From Haemonchus contortus (lineage: Eukaryota; Nematoda; Chromadorea; Rhabditida; Trichostrongylidae), in the NCBI GenBank assembly GCA_000469685.2, contig LS997566.1, positions 38,666,420 through 38,730,419 of the forward strand: a DNA stretch of 64,000 bases. The letters run 5' to 3'. Within the stretch, counting starts at the first letter, position 1. Each line of letters opens with the position of its first letter. Positions 23,501 through 36,834 of this stretch are shown piece after piece. The position numbers and the translations under genes were made by a program. The notes beneath the pieces are model-generated. The model had not been told where the DNA came from, searched no databases, and saw only the letters and a list, made by a program, of their open reading frames with translations.

Positions 23501-26500
23501 AGCTTGAACTGGAATTCAGTCCACAGGTTAGTTCACAGTGTACTCTTTTCTGTTTCACCTTATTTTTTCTCATGTTGAGCGATACGTTCCTCACCTCACA
23601 TTCTCTCCCCCAAAATATCATGCTTCCAAAAAGCCACCTTCGAGCACCAGCTCAAATGCAAAATCACCGAAATATTCTGAATTATCAGTAAATACTACCT
23701 AATCAGTACCCTTATGCGTACACTCCTATTGCTAATTCCACGACCACATTTAATCCTGTCCAACATTGGAATCCACTCAAAGAAAACTCAAAATCATATC
23801 ATAGAATACAGTAGCGATGCCTCCCAAGTTGTTGATTCACCTAATCGAAAGTTGATGAATCAAAAATTATCTGTAGTGCAGTGCGTTTCCAAGGTAATTT
23901 TATAGCGTATGAGGACTGGTAACAAAGTGTGCACGACAGTTTTCTCCGTCATTCTGCTGCTTAAACTAATGAAATGCCAAGAAAGCCCAAGTTTGGAATG
24001 GTCCAAGACTATTGCCATGTTCATTTGCCGTTTGACTACAACTTATTTGCTCCACTTAAATGGAACAGCCGTTTATTCATCTTTTGCAATGAAGGAGGCA
24101 GCACGAGTTAGTTAGTTTTGCATCCATAAATCCTCCTTCCTAAGTATAATACGAGACTAATGCAAATTCGATGATAGAGAATAGGGTTGAAGGGTTCCTT
24201 CGAGCGACGTCCAAAACCAAATCATATAAAGATTATCCAGCCACACAGGAGAAGATCCTTCTATTCTATGTATTGTATCAACTTGATAGGCTAGAAGACC
24301 ACTTCAGCATGGCTCTTCCAGCATTGACGCATTGCTGAAAGTAATCTGAAAAAAGTTTTAGGGAACACTGGCTGAGCGAATTCGAGCCGCTGGGGCTGGT
24401 ATTCCTGCATTTTATACTCCAGCTGGATACGGTACACTTATACAAGAAGGAGGTGCCCCAATGAGGTACAGTCAAACAGAGAAAGGAAAAATTGAAGTCG
24501 CAAGTCCTGCCAAAGAGGTGAGTCCGGTAAGAACGGAGTGAGCATAAAAGTACAATAATGCTACTATGATGATTCCAGGTCAACCGACGGTTTGCAACGG
24601 ATTAATCCTCCGCAAATCGTCGCTTTCCCATAGCCTTCGTTAAAGTTCTCCAATCAAATTGAAAGTAGAATCAGCTGGAGGCTTTGCTCGTGATGAATTC
24701 AGTCATATATTGAATTTTCGCTTTTCTTTAATTTTCGGCCTTAATTCCCACAACAATGGGAATTGATTCTCACAGTACCTGGGGTGTGGATATAACAACA
24801 TCGTAAACCTTTCACCTCATTAGGAAATTTCGTTTCCAGCTTTTTTAAGATATGTAAGACACTATATTCCAGAGAGGCATAAAATGATGATTACTTTAAT
24901 ATCTCTATATCAAATCTATAGGATTCAAAAAATTCAGCTAACAGCGGATCAAATTACAAAACTTTCGCAAATTCCTGTCCTTTTTCAGCCTTATACGTAT
25001 TCTGTGGGTTAGACCAGTGATCAATTTCAATCACGAAAATTCCAGATACATGATGAATTTTCATGAGCCTTCTGAATTTTCAGCTACTTCTTTCTGCTTT
25101 ATCGATTTCCCAGAAGTAAATTGCTAAATCTTTCTAGCCGTCCCTTTTTCATCGGAACTGAGCAGTTTTGTATTCATTCAGAGGCTCGAATCATATGATA
25201 TAAGAAATGCATACAAAATTATATCGAAGTTATGCGACCAACAAGATTTTTTATTACAAAATTCTCAGTGAGTTTCAACTGGTGCATATTCTACGATTGC
25301 ATTCAGTGATCTCCAGCTACGATATGAAAAAGGTAAAGGTTGAAAAATTTTAATTAGTGCTTTTGTGCTATTAATATCATCAACTTTGATTTTGGGAGGC
25401 TGGATCACCTTCTAATTGACCGCTGAGATGACCCATCAATATCCACTCTTTGCTATGGCTCTGTGTCACATAAGAGATGATACGCAGATATCCCTTTTCA
25501 TACATCAAATTGAATGGGTTACCATGTCTTTATACTCTGATCTAAAATTTTCTTTTGAATTATTTTCTTTGATTCAACTAGGTGTTCAGTCCAGCGTATG
25601 GAAGCCACAAATATCAGCATTCAAAAATTCGGAGAAATTCTCCAATTTATTTCATGATTTACAATTAATTACAATTTAGCTGGCATATGTACGTAGAAAG
25701 TTTTTCCTCTCCAATGGTCCGATTATAATTGAAGAAGGGCATTAATTTAATGACTGACTTGGGTACCGTCGACCTATTACTAATGAGAAGTTCGTTCTAG
25801 TCTTCTAGTTTTCGGAATTTCCCTGATTTTGGTGTGAATAAGTTTTATTGTGGTTTTGAAGAGTGCACCTCACAGTTTTTGCTATTGCTTAACAAAATAG
25901 AACCATTTGTGTGGTTTGGCCAATATGCTACAGTAGTTTCCTTTTGGAATTTGCTTAGAAAACATAAGGAGTTGGGGAGCAAACGAAATTAGCGCTTTTG
26001 AACGGTGATTTTGGACAAGCAAAAGCTGAAGTTGTAAGCGATTTCAGGCCCTACACGTAGACTTATATTCGAGGTTGATTAGTATTTCTCATAGCCTAGT
26101 CGTTTCCTATTCCATTTGCAAGCTTGATCGAGCTTGTCAATTAGCTCAACGTCCGGTTAGAAACTGGTTAAGCCAACTTGATTATGTATGATAACAGAGA
26201 AGCAAATACTTCGACAGTAGCCGCTTCCTGACCTCATCGCATCTGATCAAAACTTGGAGCAATAGTGAAATATATATCAATTGAAAATTGATATGGCCTT
26301 TGAAATGAAATTTTGTGTTGACCACATACCTGCGGCTAGTCTAGCATGTATTCTTCGTATCACATAATTGAAGCCTTTGACTTTTTACTTACTTTTTACT
26401 ATACTTTTTTGCTTTTCGTAAAATGCAAGTCCGAAAGGAACTAGCAAATTCTTGAAAAACTGCTAATTAAAATCACTGTTTCCAGATGAAAGTGTTGAGA

Positions 26501-29500
26501 TTATGTTATAAAGGATACCAAGGTGATCAGGATTTCATGCTGACCTGTAGTCCAGCGCTGAACACCATCTACTTGAAAACTCATCTTTGGACTTCATGAA
26601 AATGAAGCTGCAAGTATGAAAGAACCAAAAAAGTTTCCAAATGGCTGTATTTCACACGAGCAGGATTATCCATTGGTCGTACATTCAAATATTAGGTTGG
26701 AAGGAAAGTCCTGCATCAAAATGAAGGTCTTTCTCAAATCGTTTTTGAAATTTGCCAGGTCAATCAATTTGCAAGAATATATCTACCAAAGAGGTCAACA
26801 ACCTTTTATTATCCTTTGAGTAAATCACTGATGCCTTCTATCCAGGAGCGAGAAAGCTGTGACTTAAAGAAGTAATTGACTGCCGTTTTCACATACCATT
26901 AAGTTACGATTTTTTCTCACAACGGTATGCTCAAGAAGGCGGAGCGCATGGTAGGTAAAAGGGGCAACACTTGATGAACACGATGTTGACTGATGAACAA
27001 CCTGGAACCAGTTCGAATCGTAGAACTTTTGACGCGTGCTTAAAGCGAAAATTCGATGTGCGTTGACCCTCTGTAGGGACCTGATTTACTGTTTTGATCG
27101 TCCTTCTTTAACCCTGTTGGCCTAATTTCAGGATTCATAGGGGTAACCGATAGCTGTGTCCATCTAGTCTGCGTTTAGCAATTCATAATGGATGGATCCC
27201 TGCAACCTCCACAGAATCAAGGGACGATGCTTGCGTTACTTCGAAGGCTAGTATCTCCTCCAGTGAAGCGATCCAACCGATTGCCGACCGTTGATCGGTG
27301 AGCAGTGCCAGCATTGAATAAGTCGCTGATAATTTGAGCCGCTACACCCTCGTTTTTCTCTTGGCGTGCTCAGTATAAGGTGATGGTACGAATCGGGTGT
27401 TGTCCATTCATTGAACGTAAAGCTGATAAAGCACACACGCGTGGCTTTGCCTACAAGTTTATTACTCTTGCTACCGTGCTCACACTGTTGATACATATTG
27501 CTGACGCTTCAAATTTTTTGTTGCAGGTCTTTCCTTCTAACATAATGGATTGCTGGGAAGGAATTGCAAATATCCGGAAATTTGGTGATTTAAACCATCG
27601 CTTTCAGTTGGAAGTATTAAAATTATTCCATGAGAGGTATCAAATGGGCAAGATTTCATGCTCTCATCGAATACAGTGTCGAATATATCTTCTAAACACT
27701 GAAAACGAGGTTTCCAGTCGAGGGGAAAGGTTTACGATGCTGTTATATCCTCAAGTATTGCCCTAGGTACTGTTACACTCAATTCCATTTTTCCTGGATA
27801 TGAATGCAAAACAGTTGGGAAAACCGGACTTTTTTCATGTCTGGATTTTTTGCGAGCAGATCTTTTCTCTGATCTTACTTTCAAATCAATTGGCCCATTT
27901 CAAGAAAAGTCATTGCCATGCCAGATTAATCCGTCGCCAACCGTCGGCTGACGATGAATTAGTAGCAGTATTGCAATATTGCATAGACATTATGAAGTGA
28001 AAATCGCCATTCAGGATGTGTCCCAAATACAACGTTGTCATGTACCGTCATAGCTAGGCTAGTAACTCTTACTTATATCTAATAATTACTACTATCAATA
28101 GACTCGTGAATTCAATGGTTACAATTATGTGATGGAAGAAGCGATTTGGGGTGACTTCGCTCTCATCAAGGCTTGGCGTGCGGACCAACTTGGAAATATT
28201 CAATTCAGGTGAGATGCAATCCTTGAATGAAAAACGCACAATGCATGAAAAACAACAGCAACTAAACGATACGCATGATAGCCTCCAGTTTCGATTAAAT
28301 GTGCGCATGCGAATCTTTGATAACGGGAGCTATCGAACAGCTCCAAAAGCGTCCTTCAGCCTATTTTCTTGCGGATGATAGATTCTTTGCTCGAGCATCA
28401 AGCCTCTCTTGTCAGCATGAATCTCGTAGAATTGTTGTCGGAGCGGTCCTCCTGCCTCTGTGAAATCGAAGATAGCACAAGGGACGCTGTCAAATGGAGA
28501 AGCGGTCTGGCTGGGGCATAATAAAAGACGCAAAGCCGTAAATACCCCTTGCGCACAACCTTTGTCGTCACATTCTCGTCTAACCCCTGATTTCACTACT
28601 TTTTGAAGCCTTATATTTCTCTAGATAGGCGTGGTTTCGCGTTTACCTTGCAGCTTTCGGGTCAATCTGATTTATCAATCTCATCGTTCATCTAAACTGG
28701 ATATAGTGAACTTATCACAAACTGTGCCTTTGTTGTTGTTCACAAAGCAATCTCCTTTAACTCAAGCCGTTAAGGTTACGGGAACTTCCCAACAACTTAG
28801 ATCTTAGATTCAACTCATTGTCTTGTAGTATCGATTATATTTTTGCCGAGTAATAGTGGATATAACGGAAAGTTTACAAGTGATTCAATAAAAGTCATGC
28901 ATGACTCTGAAGTATGTATAGGCAGTTCCCAATAACAATTTTATTCAAAAAGAAAGATGACTGCTTTGAGCCATTATTTAGTAACATTGGGGATGGGTAC
29001 ACCATGTGGAGAAAACGGCAGTAATCCACATTTTGTTTAAGGTTGACAGCCGGTAACTTCAACAACGCTATGTGCAAAGCGAGTAAATGCACGATCGTTG
29101 AAGTGGAGGAGATAGTTGAAACAGGCGCTATCGAACCAAACGACGTATGCCTTCTCGAATTTCGTCAGCCATAAATCGTGTTAGCATAGTTTCTCATTCC
29201 TGATTGTGTGTTCTACTTCTCAGTATAGGTACACATCCCATCCATCTATTGTGATCGCATCGTACTTGGCAAAAACTACAGTAAACGTATTATGCCTTCG
29301 AGAATGGCATCGGTGAGCCATAGTCTTTTCGTATTCTAGTCCTCTCCAATACGCAGAAGACAGGTATGTTTTGACAAAAACTCGTTTTCTTGGAAACGGT
29401 ACAGTGAGAACTAACGAGATCGAGTATTCATTTCAGGAAGGGGACGCCAAAACGTCCTTATCTCCTGCTAGCAGAACACGAGAAATAATAGCTGCACGCG

Positions 29501-32500
29501 TTGCTCTTGAGTTCTGTGATGGAATGTATGGTTCGTGAACAAATTCATATTTCAAGAACTTTTGGTTTTTATTCACTTATTGATTTGATCATTCCTACTT
29601 CCACTCGAGTCTTACCCATAGGCAAGTAGGAGCAGTCATTCAAATTAGTATCAGAAGGAATAAGAATTCTTTCAGGAAAAAGTATCAAAGGGGAGCTGCA
29701 TGGTTCTAATACTATGCCTATCATGTGAGGCAGAGACCAAAAGGCACAGAGTTTTTATGGATTGAAGAGAGTCGATGTTCCTTTAACGTATCATTTTGTA
29801 TCAGATTGTATAATTTTGCCATCAAAAGAAAATAACTTCACGAACATTCTGAGAGAGTTCTTGGATAGCACGATAGTTTCGATTTTTCCATCAGTAACTT
29901 CGCGGTTATTTATCTTTGCATGGTATTCCAGTGAATCTTGGAGTAGGAATTCCAACCCTAGCAGCTAAATATATACCCGATGGCGTGAATGTCCACCTCC
30001 ATGGCGAAAATGGAGTCATTGGAATGGTAGGCGCTGTTTTCTAGATCAGTTTGTCGATGTTCTGCCCCTAAAGCCTAAACATGACTGTGGACAGTCAATG
30101 TATCTGCTTTTTACTCAAACTCACTTTGGAAACTCTAACTAGCCTTCAAATATTTCTACTGCCCATTATTCCACGAATTATAGGGTCCGTATCCCCAAAA
30201 AGGTGAAGAAGATGCCGATCTCATCAATGCATCAAGTGAGGCGATCACGCTGTTGAAGGGTGCATCTATATTTGGAAGCGAGGAATCGTTCGCCATGATT
30301 CGAGGGTGGAGATTTGTTAGTAAGATTCAGAATTTCAAGAGTTTCTATCAGCTTTTTCAGATCTCATATTGATGTTACGGTTCTCGGTGCACTTCAAGTT
30401 TCTCAATTTGGAGATATCGCAAACTGGATGATACCTGTGAGACAGAAAAAAGAAATACTGTCTTGTATTTAGCTATGCTTGAAAACTTCCCTTTGCCTTA
30501 CTGCATTAGAAACCTTATAACACCGATGCATTTGATTTTGAGATTCTTGAGTTTTAGGCAACTCTTCCACAACCGGATCAGACTCATTGCCGCAATGCTT
30601 TCTATGATTATCAAGTGTGCTACAGAGATCCCGAACTGCATTGCTTTCTTTCCACCCGTCACCCTTTGTTTCAGTTTCCGGCTGCCATATCTAAATTTCT
30701 CCGACACATCCTCCACTCACCTAGCGTTTTTCTAATTGCCAGCCATGACTTCCTACAAATGGTCTTCGTCTTCCCTTCGTCTGCAAAAATGACCTGCAGA
30801 ATACGGTCCACTGTCTTTAGTGTTTGTCCTTTTTGATTACGGGATCCGCGCTGCTGGGTGGTTCGTATCACTTCAAAGACGGTTTCACTGATACTCTAGC
30901 ATTCGCTCAAGGGTTGTGACAGAATCGTTGAGGACGGTCTTTGTGCAACCCCTCGGTGATGGGGTTGCCCTGAATCGCTGAATCGTACCGTATCAAAAAT
31001 TATCAACTGCACATTGGAAGCATTTACACGCTTCTGTCCATGTAGGCGGATACACGCTGTGAAGAGACTTACTATTATAGGTTGCATTGAATGTTTAGTG
31101 AAATGGTGTTCACCACGTCAACGGATAAAGGATAAGGATGAAGTCTTGAGACGTTAATCAATTCCGTCAGAGGTATAGGCCCACGCACTCGACTTCCATT
31201 CAGAATCGCAGTAGCGCAATGAATGCGTATGTGGTCTATATAATGACTCACGATGGTCAGCTAATGTACAAGTCAGTGCTTTTATACTCCCAGACGAGTC
31301 TGGTACCAATCAACCGATCCCGAAAAGGTGGAGAAATAATAATGAATAAGGGCGAGAAGAGAGCGGCTCTGGTCCAGCACCAATGATACGTGTAGTGTGA
31401 GGAAGCTCATACATGGGTTTTCACTCAACTCGTTGAGTTCGAGTAGAACATGCGCATTTATTCAGTGAGTTATTTTTAGATTTCATGCCTATAAAGGCAA
31501 AACCACCTAAGCTTTATGGAGATGCGAACCCAGATCTTCATCAGAACTAAGAATCCAAGAAGCACTGTTCACCTCCCTCACGAGCTTCCGCAAATAGAGA
31601 TACTGAACGTATTGCGTCAACATTTTCGAAACGATGCCTCGGTAAAGGTGGCGAACTGCGTTGTTTCACGAATACGGCAGTCTTCCACTTTCATTCGAAG
31701 ACCTTGACGACTGAAGTAAAGAGGAAGCCTGACTGTAATTGGTATAGCCGTAGAGGTATTTCTCTCATTCGAAATCATGATCAGGTTGCCCTTTCCTTTA
31801 GAGAGGACCGGCTAGAGTAGCATCTGTGAATTGAATTCATTTGTTACATCCGGGTTTATATTAATCTTGGCAATTTTGTCGCCTGCTGAATGATCCGAGA
31901 AAACTTGCTGCTTTTAGGGTAAATTGGTGAAGGGGATGGGCGGAGCCATGGATTTGGTTTCTGCTCTTGGAACCCGGGTGATTGTCTGTATGGAGCATTG
32001 CTCAAAGAACGGTGAATCGAAGATTGTGCCTCAATGTGATTTGCCGCTCACTGGGAAACAGGTTGTATCACGGATTATCACAGACATGGTAGGTTCGATA
32101 TCTCACCGACGATAAGTGGATTCTTTCATTAAAAAATTCTTGCAGGCAGTTTTCGACGTCAACAAACAGGAGGGACTGACTTTGATCGAAATCAGATCCG
32201 ATCTGCTGGTCGAGGATATCAAAAAGGCAACAGCCGCACCTTTCAAGGTAAAGAAAATCTATCGAACACCTTTTCGCCGAGTCCAACCACCTTTGGGTGA
32301 ACCGTCGAGAGTTGCCGGTTTGACATAACCTATGCTAATGAGCCTCTGTAGAGTTTGTGCGAGAAGCAGAATTAATGCTCAGGCATATCAAAGGCACAAT
32401 TCACGATAATTTTGAGTAACTCAGATTATGATGAAAAATGGAAGACAAGATCAAAACTAGTGCAAGTGATGTGAATAAACTGCGTGTATCGGTGTTTCCA

Positions 32501-33817
32501 AAGTGAAAAAAGGCTTCGAAAAACCGTTCAAAAGGGGGCTTGACGAGAATGAAACCAGAAAAATGAAGAAGAGTGGGGCGTTCGGACGAGCTATACAATG
32601 TGTCTCACTGCGTGCGTGTGGGTCCTGGTGCGAATAAGAGATAATGGTGAGTAAAAATTCATTCACTTATAAGCATAAATAAACAAAAAAAGCCCTAGTA
32701 ACAGCAAAAGTAGCTCACCTTTTTCAGCCTCTAGGAGTAGGAAATTAAATAAGGGATCGCGGCAGCAAAAAGAAAAACAGAGGAAAAAAGAATGGGAAAA
32801 AACATCGCCTCATCACTCGGCGATTAACTGATTGTGCGTGGGTCCTAGAACGAATAGCAATCTGTATTGTCTCGACACTCGTTTAACGTGACACCGATCG
32901 AGGGGCGGCAATGCGAACTACGGCACCAACGGGGCTTCCACTCTGCCCTAAGCGCCGAGATTGTGGGAGCGAGATCCCTTCTATCACCCATGGGGAGCGC
33001 TGAGTATTCCTAAAGGAAGAACTCAGTAACCTTTGTATCGTAAACCGTGCCTTCAAAGAGGAGTCCAGAAAAGCATCGAACATACAATTCTTTTTTTCTA
33101 TTCAGCTTGATTCTTCCAAAAATAGAATCTAAGACCTTAAGATTCTATCTGCGGACATGAAAGCATCAAACTTTCGCACTGAAAATTTTACACTCACATC
33201 AGTGTATAGAGTGTATAGAAGGCGCATACATAATGAACACTCAAGCAGAAAACTCAAGTAGAGAGCTGTGATTAACTTGATACTACATGAAAAAGCTTCC
33301 AGTGAATTGAACTGGAAGCAGTGGTTCTGGGTTGGAACTGATATGAGTGAAGGTATCAAAATAATCGCCTTTCGGGGCGCTGATTGATTTTACGATTTTA
33401 TTGCTTTGTGTGTCTTTCGAGCAACTAGAATGAAGGCCCAATCATATGTCAAAATTTTTTGGAAACTCTCTGTCAGGAATAACAGCTTAGGTACTCATTC
33501 AGCCTTCGCTTGCCGCAAAACTGGAATACTTGAAGTAAATTGAAGGCCTCGGTTTAACTAGGCTACCCATTGGCCTTCTATTCAACATAATAACAGTAAT
33601 TTATAGTAAAGAGTTGATGGACACGGATTAGCAGCAGTATTGCATTCGCTCCTCTGCATGAATCCACATCCCATTTGAGAGTGGAACCCTTAGGCTGTTA
33701 CTGTGAAAATGGAATTAGGATTTTTTCTCGTGATGTGCTTACGAGAGGAACAAGTCCAGCGCTGCTTTGTAGGTATCTGGAAATTTGATGCCAATGAAAC
33801 AGGCTAAACGGAGATAG
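20502..33817 (+). CDS. OXCT1: succinyl-CoA:3-ketoacid CoA-transferase, mitochondrial, copy A
   Basis: Transfers CoA from succinyl-CoA to acetoacetate (ketone-body use, mitochondrial matrix). Exons: 20502-20549, 20615-20735, 21995-22128, 23434-23526, 24362-24517, 28102-28208, 29042-29144, 29229-29312, 29437-29530, 29932-30026, 30184-30305, 30361-30436, 31918-32088, 32146-32247, 33773-33817. Joined CDS is 1551 nt, 516 aa, close to the roughly 520 aa of animal enzymes. Exons 1-2 give a basic leader ending RFSTS, a mitochondrial targeting sequence. Landmarks: [71 protein letters not shown] (catalytic Glu, residue 339), [17 protein letters not shown], and C-terminus [13 protein letters not shown]. 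Some splice sites are weak (exon 7 acceptor TTTAAG, exon 9 donor GTTCGT). Intron 5 holds a 3.4-kb transposon and intron 14 a TIR element. All exons are intact and in frame. Confidence 0.95.
20850..20950 (+). mobile_element. SINE head fragment in SCOT copy A intron 2
   Basis: GGCAAGTGACGCC, GGTCACGGGTTCGATCTC and GATACCTGCCCAGGTC match in order the tRNA-like head of the SINE at 37488, including the box B-like GGGTTCGATC. The body is missing. Confidence 0.55.
24553..27973. mobile_element. 3.4-kb TIR transposon in intron 5 of SCOT copy A
   Basis: The left end reads inward CAATAATGCTACT...CAACCGACGGTTTGCAACGG; the reverse complement of the right end reads CAATACTGCTACT...CAGCCGACGGTTGGCGACGG, both continuing to ATTAATC (about 50-bp imperfect TIRs). 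Copy B has a 162-bp intron here and its sequence resumes directly on either side, so A carries the insertion. The size would allow a transposase, but no recognisable catalytic motif is seen; one 128-codon plus-strand frame at 27380-27766 is unidentified. The superfamily cannot be assigned because the target duplication is unclear. Confidence 0.6.
28430..28730. mobile_element. decayed TIR element in SCOT copy A intron 6
   Basis: Right end CTTATCACAAACTGTGCCTT at 28730 is clear; the left end is eroded. The flanks align with those of the element at 40901-41529 in copy B intron 6, so both probably descend from one insertion that predates the gene duplication. Confidence 0.45.
31170..31335 (-). 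mobile_element. SINE body fragment in SCOT copy A intron 12
   Basis: Reverse complement of the SINE body: CCCACGCACTCGACTTC, GCGTATGTGGTCTATA and CCCAGACGAGTCTGGTACCA match the copy at 37488. Confidence 0.55.
32391..33053 (-). mobile_element. TIR element, long class, in SCOT copy A intron 14
   Basis: 663 bp, reverse orientation relative to 15306-15959, ends AAGGCACAATTCACGATAA and TACGATTTAC-type/CCGTGCCTT, flanked by CA on both sides. Copy B intron 14 lacks it, so it arrived after duplication or was lost in B. Confidence 0.8.
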
Positions 33818-34170
33818 GAGCAGTATGTAGCCGCTCTGGATTCGAGCTCACCGAGAGGAAATTCGTTTTGTTCCTTGTTTCGTTTGCCTTTTTTAATTAC
33901 ATAGACTGAGTCAAGCCTTCAAAACACTTGAATTCACTGGTGACATTTAGCGTTTGTATGTGAGTTTTGTGTTGTAACCACTCGCTTCGAACTTTTCTAA
34001 CTACATGATAGTTGCCTTTCCATTTGCCTTTTCTGCTCTATGTATTATTTGATACTATTTTGAAAAAATTTCCATAATTCATCTTGCTTAATAATTTCGA
34101 TTTTAGAGTATATTGTGCGTTGAAGCTTTCTTCAGATGATGGAAAAGCGGAAACTGCTTTGTAAAATACT
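33818..34170 (+). repeat. 3' flank of SCOT copy A, homologous to copy B flank
   Basis: Aligns patchily with 45560-45880 (GAGCAGTAYG, ATAGTTGCCT, GATACTAT, GTGTATTG-like and CGGAAACTGC blocks), marking 3' UTR and the downstream reach of the duplicated segment. A possible polyadenylation signal AATAAA lies further on at about 34458. Confidence 0.5.
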
Positions 34171-35094
34171 AGTAAATTTGTTGTGAAACAAAATTTTTTA
34201 TAATTTTTCAGTACATCAAGATTTAGATCTGCAGTAGATCAAGATTTAGCTTTTTTAATATAATTCTTCTATTCATGTGTGAATTCGTGTTCTTTAAATG
34301 TGTTTTTTCTTTTTGTAAATTTTTCCAATTCTCGTTGTAAAAGCACATACTGGCTTGCTCTGAGAGTTCTCGCCATTTTGAACGCGATTCGTTTATTAGC
34401 TCCTTCACAGAAAACCCTCGATACAGCCTCAACAAGATGTATATTTCCTAGAAAGGTAATAAATATTCATTAACGCCTGGAGTATGCTAAGACTCTTTGA
34501 GTTCTGTTTCTGAAGAGCAGATATGGAGGAGAAGCACCATCGAGAGCATTCTCGACCCCTGAGGCTTTTCTAATACCGAAAAAGTGAAAGACAGCTCTAA
34601 GGCGAAAAATATGTGTGGTATCTACAGGCAATGCTCTATCAGAATGCATAGTGCATAAGTGATCACAGGCTCCTAGACAGGGTAAACTCAACCTAGAGGA
34701 CCGTCAATGGTCGTGGAGATCATCCTCAGTTGTTACGGCGAATCAAAATGTTTATCGAATAGAATCGGAGCATAACTACTCGTGAGGTAGTGGAAATGGC
34801 GTCCATGTCAAATTCTACTACGACCATTTGATGGGACTCGGCTTTTAGCCACCTTATTGTTCAGGTACTTCACAAACAGAGTGAGCGCAGCCTGATGCAA
34901 CGTAATTCCCGTGGATATCCATTGTTTAAACGAAGTGGAAATAAGTATTCTCTGAAGTGCTTGGTAACCGAGCTGGAGCATGGAACTATATAGGTACTTC
35001 CCTTTGCACTCTTAAGCGAACTTGATATCTATCAACCGACCACGAAGGCTAGGTTGGTGTGAACGGACCCGGCTTACGGATTGCGGATCATGCT
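34171..35094. other. no gene seen between the SCOT copies
   Basis: AT-rich DNA without supported exons; contains the junction of the tandem duplication. Confidence 0.35.
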
Positions 35095-35505
35095 TTTTGC
35101 GGTCTTTTATTCCGGTTTATTTGTTCGATACAACCGATAGAAACTATACACAGGAGGATAAGTCGAGGTGGAAGATTCGAGAAGTAGAAAGCCTCGCTCT
35201 TTTGGGATCATGAAGCTAGTTTCGGAGGACTTCCAGCAACAGCAACATTGCAAGGTAGTGTCAAGAAAGTACCAGGAAGTCTGAAAGGTAGACTTTCCTT
35301 CAAAGCATTTCGTTGTTCAAACCATTAACGATGTCGGTTGATAGCAAAGCAAATATGATTCTGCTCGGATCAGGAAAACCATGTCAATCATGCAAAGGAC
35401 TCAACTGTCTTGAATGCACTTCATACGCTTTTTCATCTTATTATGTTATATTTGTACGAATTAGAGCGAAAGGTGATCTGTTGAGGAAAGATTGTGATTT
35501 GTGAT
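35095..35505 (+). repeat. segment duplicated upstream of both SCOT genes (copy 2)
   Basis: Partner of 15060-16110, without the TIR element. The insertion-free site reads CGTTGTTCAAACC at about 35320. Confidence 0.6.
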
Positions 35506-36291
35506 AGCGATAACTATTGACCTTGTTCTTTTTGTGCGATTACTTTTTAGTTTGGTGGCTTCTATATCAGTTGCTATCGCACTTTCTAATCCTCGAACAA
35601 CCCTATCTAGAATCTTCAATAGGAATTGTTCTATATTCTATCGCATTCATCACTTCTGCATTCCTTTGTTCATGACTCCTTTTTTCCAACACATTTGCTT
35701 GGGATTCTCCATAAAATGACTGTTAACAGAAAGCAGAGTGGGCATAGGCGGGGTAGCGCCACATGACTGTCAAGTCCATATCAAAACCAATGGCGCCACT
35801 AACCCATTCACTTTTCTACATATGATGGTTGAAACGGACTCATCTTGGAAAATAAAGAAGCTGATAAAAACTCCGGCGTGGTTCCTAATTCATTGCGAAA
35901 GACAAATGTGCTTTGTTTGCCGCTACAATTTTTCTAAAAGCAAATATTGTGGTTTCTTCCCGAGACAAATTGGTCAATTGACCCATTGACGACCATGCAG
36001 TCCACATATGGGCTGTAGTTGTACTTTTTGTCTTATTCATCTGAATTTCTACTTTCTTTCAATTCTTCTTTTCAAAACATTACATCAGGCCTAAATGAAA
36101 CAACATACGGCGTGGTCCTAGAAAATCTTCTAATTTTGCAGATGTAGAGGTGTTGTTTTCGAAGGAGTACATTACCTTGGTGAATTTTTTATTCGCTGAA
36201 CAACTTCAAAAAATGAGATATTCTGAAATGACGGTCGCCATTAGCATGTCCAAAGCTCGTAAAAATTCCCCGAGACGATTTCTGGTAATGA

Positions 36292-36537
36292 TTAACCCAT
36301 TGGCGACCGCGCATTTTACACTGTCCTTACATTAACTTTTAATTTCTCTTATAATTGTAGTTGGAAGTGAATAATTCCTAGACCACGATGCCTCAAGATC
36401 CTCTAGAAGGTTATAAGCTCAGCTGATACTTGAAAACATGAAAAAAATTATACGAACACTTGATAAATAATATAGATACCACAGGGGCACGCTATGGTGT
36501 GGCCCCCCGGAGAGCCACGCGGTCGTCAATGGGTTAA
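36292..36537. mobile_element. piggyBac-like MITE with TTAA target
   Basis: TTAA at 36292-36295 and 36534-36537 flank 16-bp inverted ends CCCATTGGCGACCGCG (36296-36311) and CGCGGTCGTCAATGGG (36518-36533), one mismatch. TTAA duplication with C-rich ends is the piggyBac signature; the 238-bp body is non-coding. A further end-like CCCATTGACGACC lies at 35982. Confidence 0.65.
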
Positions 36538-36834
36538 AAATACCGCTCATTGATCTTCCGATTCCATTTACCTTAAGCCATCACGCAATGAATCTATTGC
36601 TGCACTTGATTTGCCTTATCAAATCCCCCATTTATGGAGTCGTACTCGACCTCCATTTCCGATTTGGTCTTGGAACGAGAGCATGCCTACTAGAATTCAG
36701 AATTAGTTTCTGCATCACCTGTCATCCAAATCGTCTTTTTTGACATTTCACAAATTTAGTTATTGAACAAGGCTGTTTTCCAACATTTAATTTGATAAAC
36801 GAATTGTTTTAATGACATAGATGAAGGGCCCATG

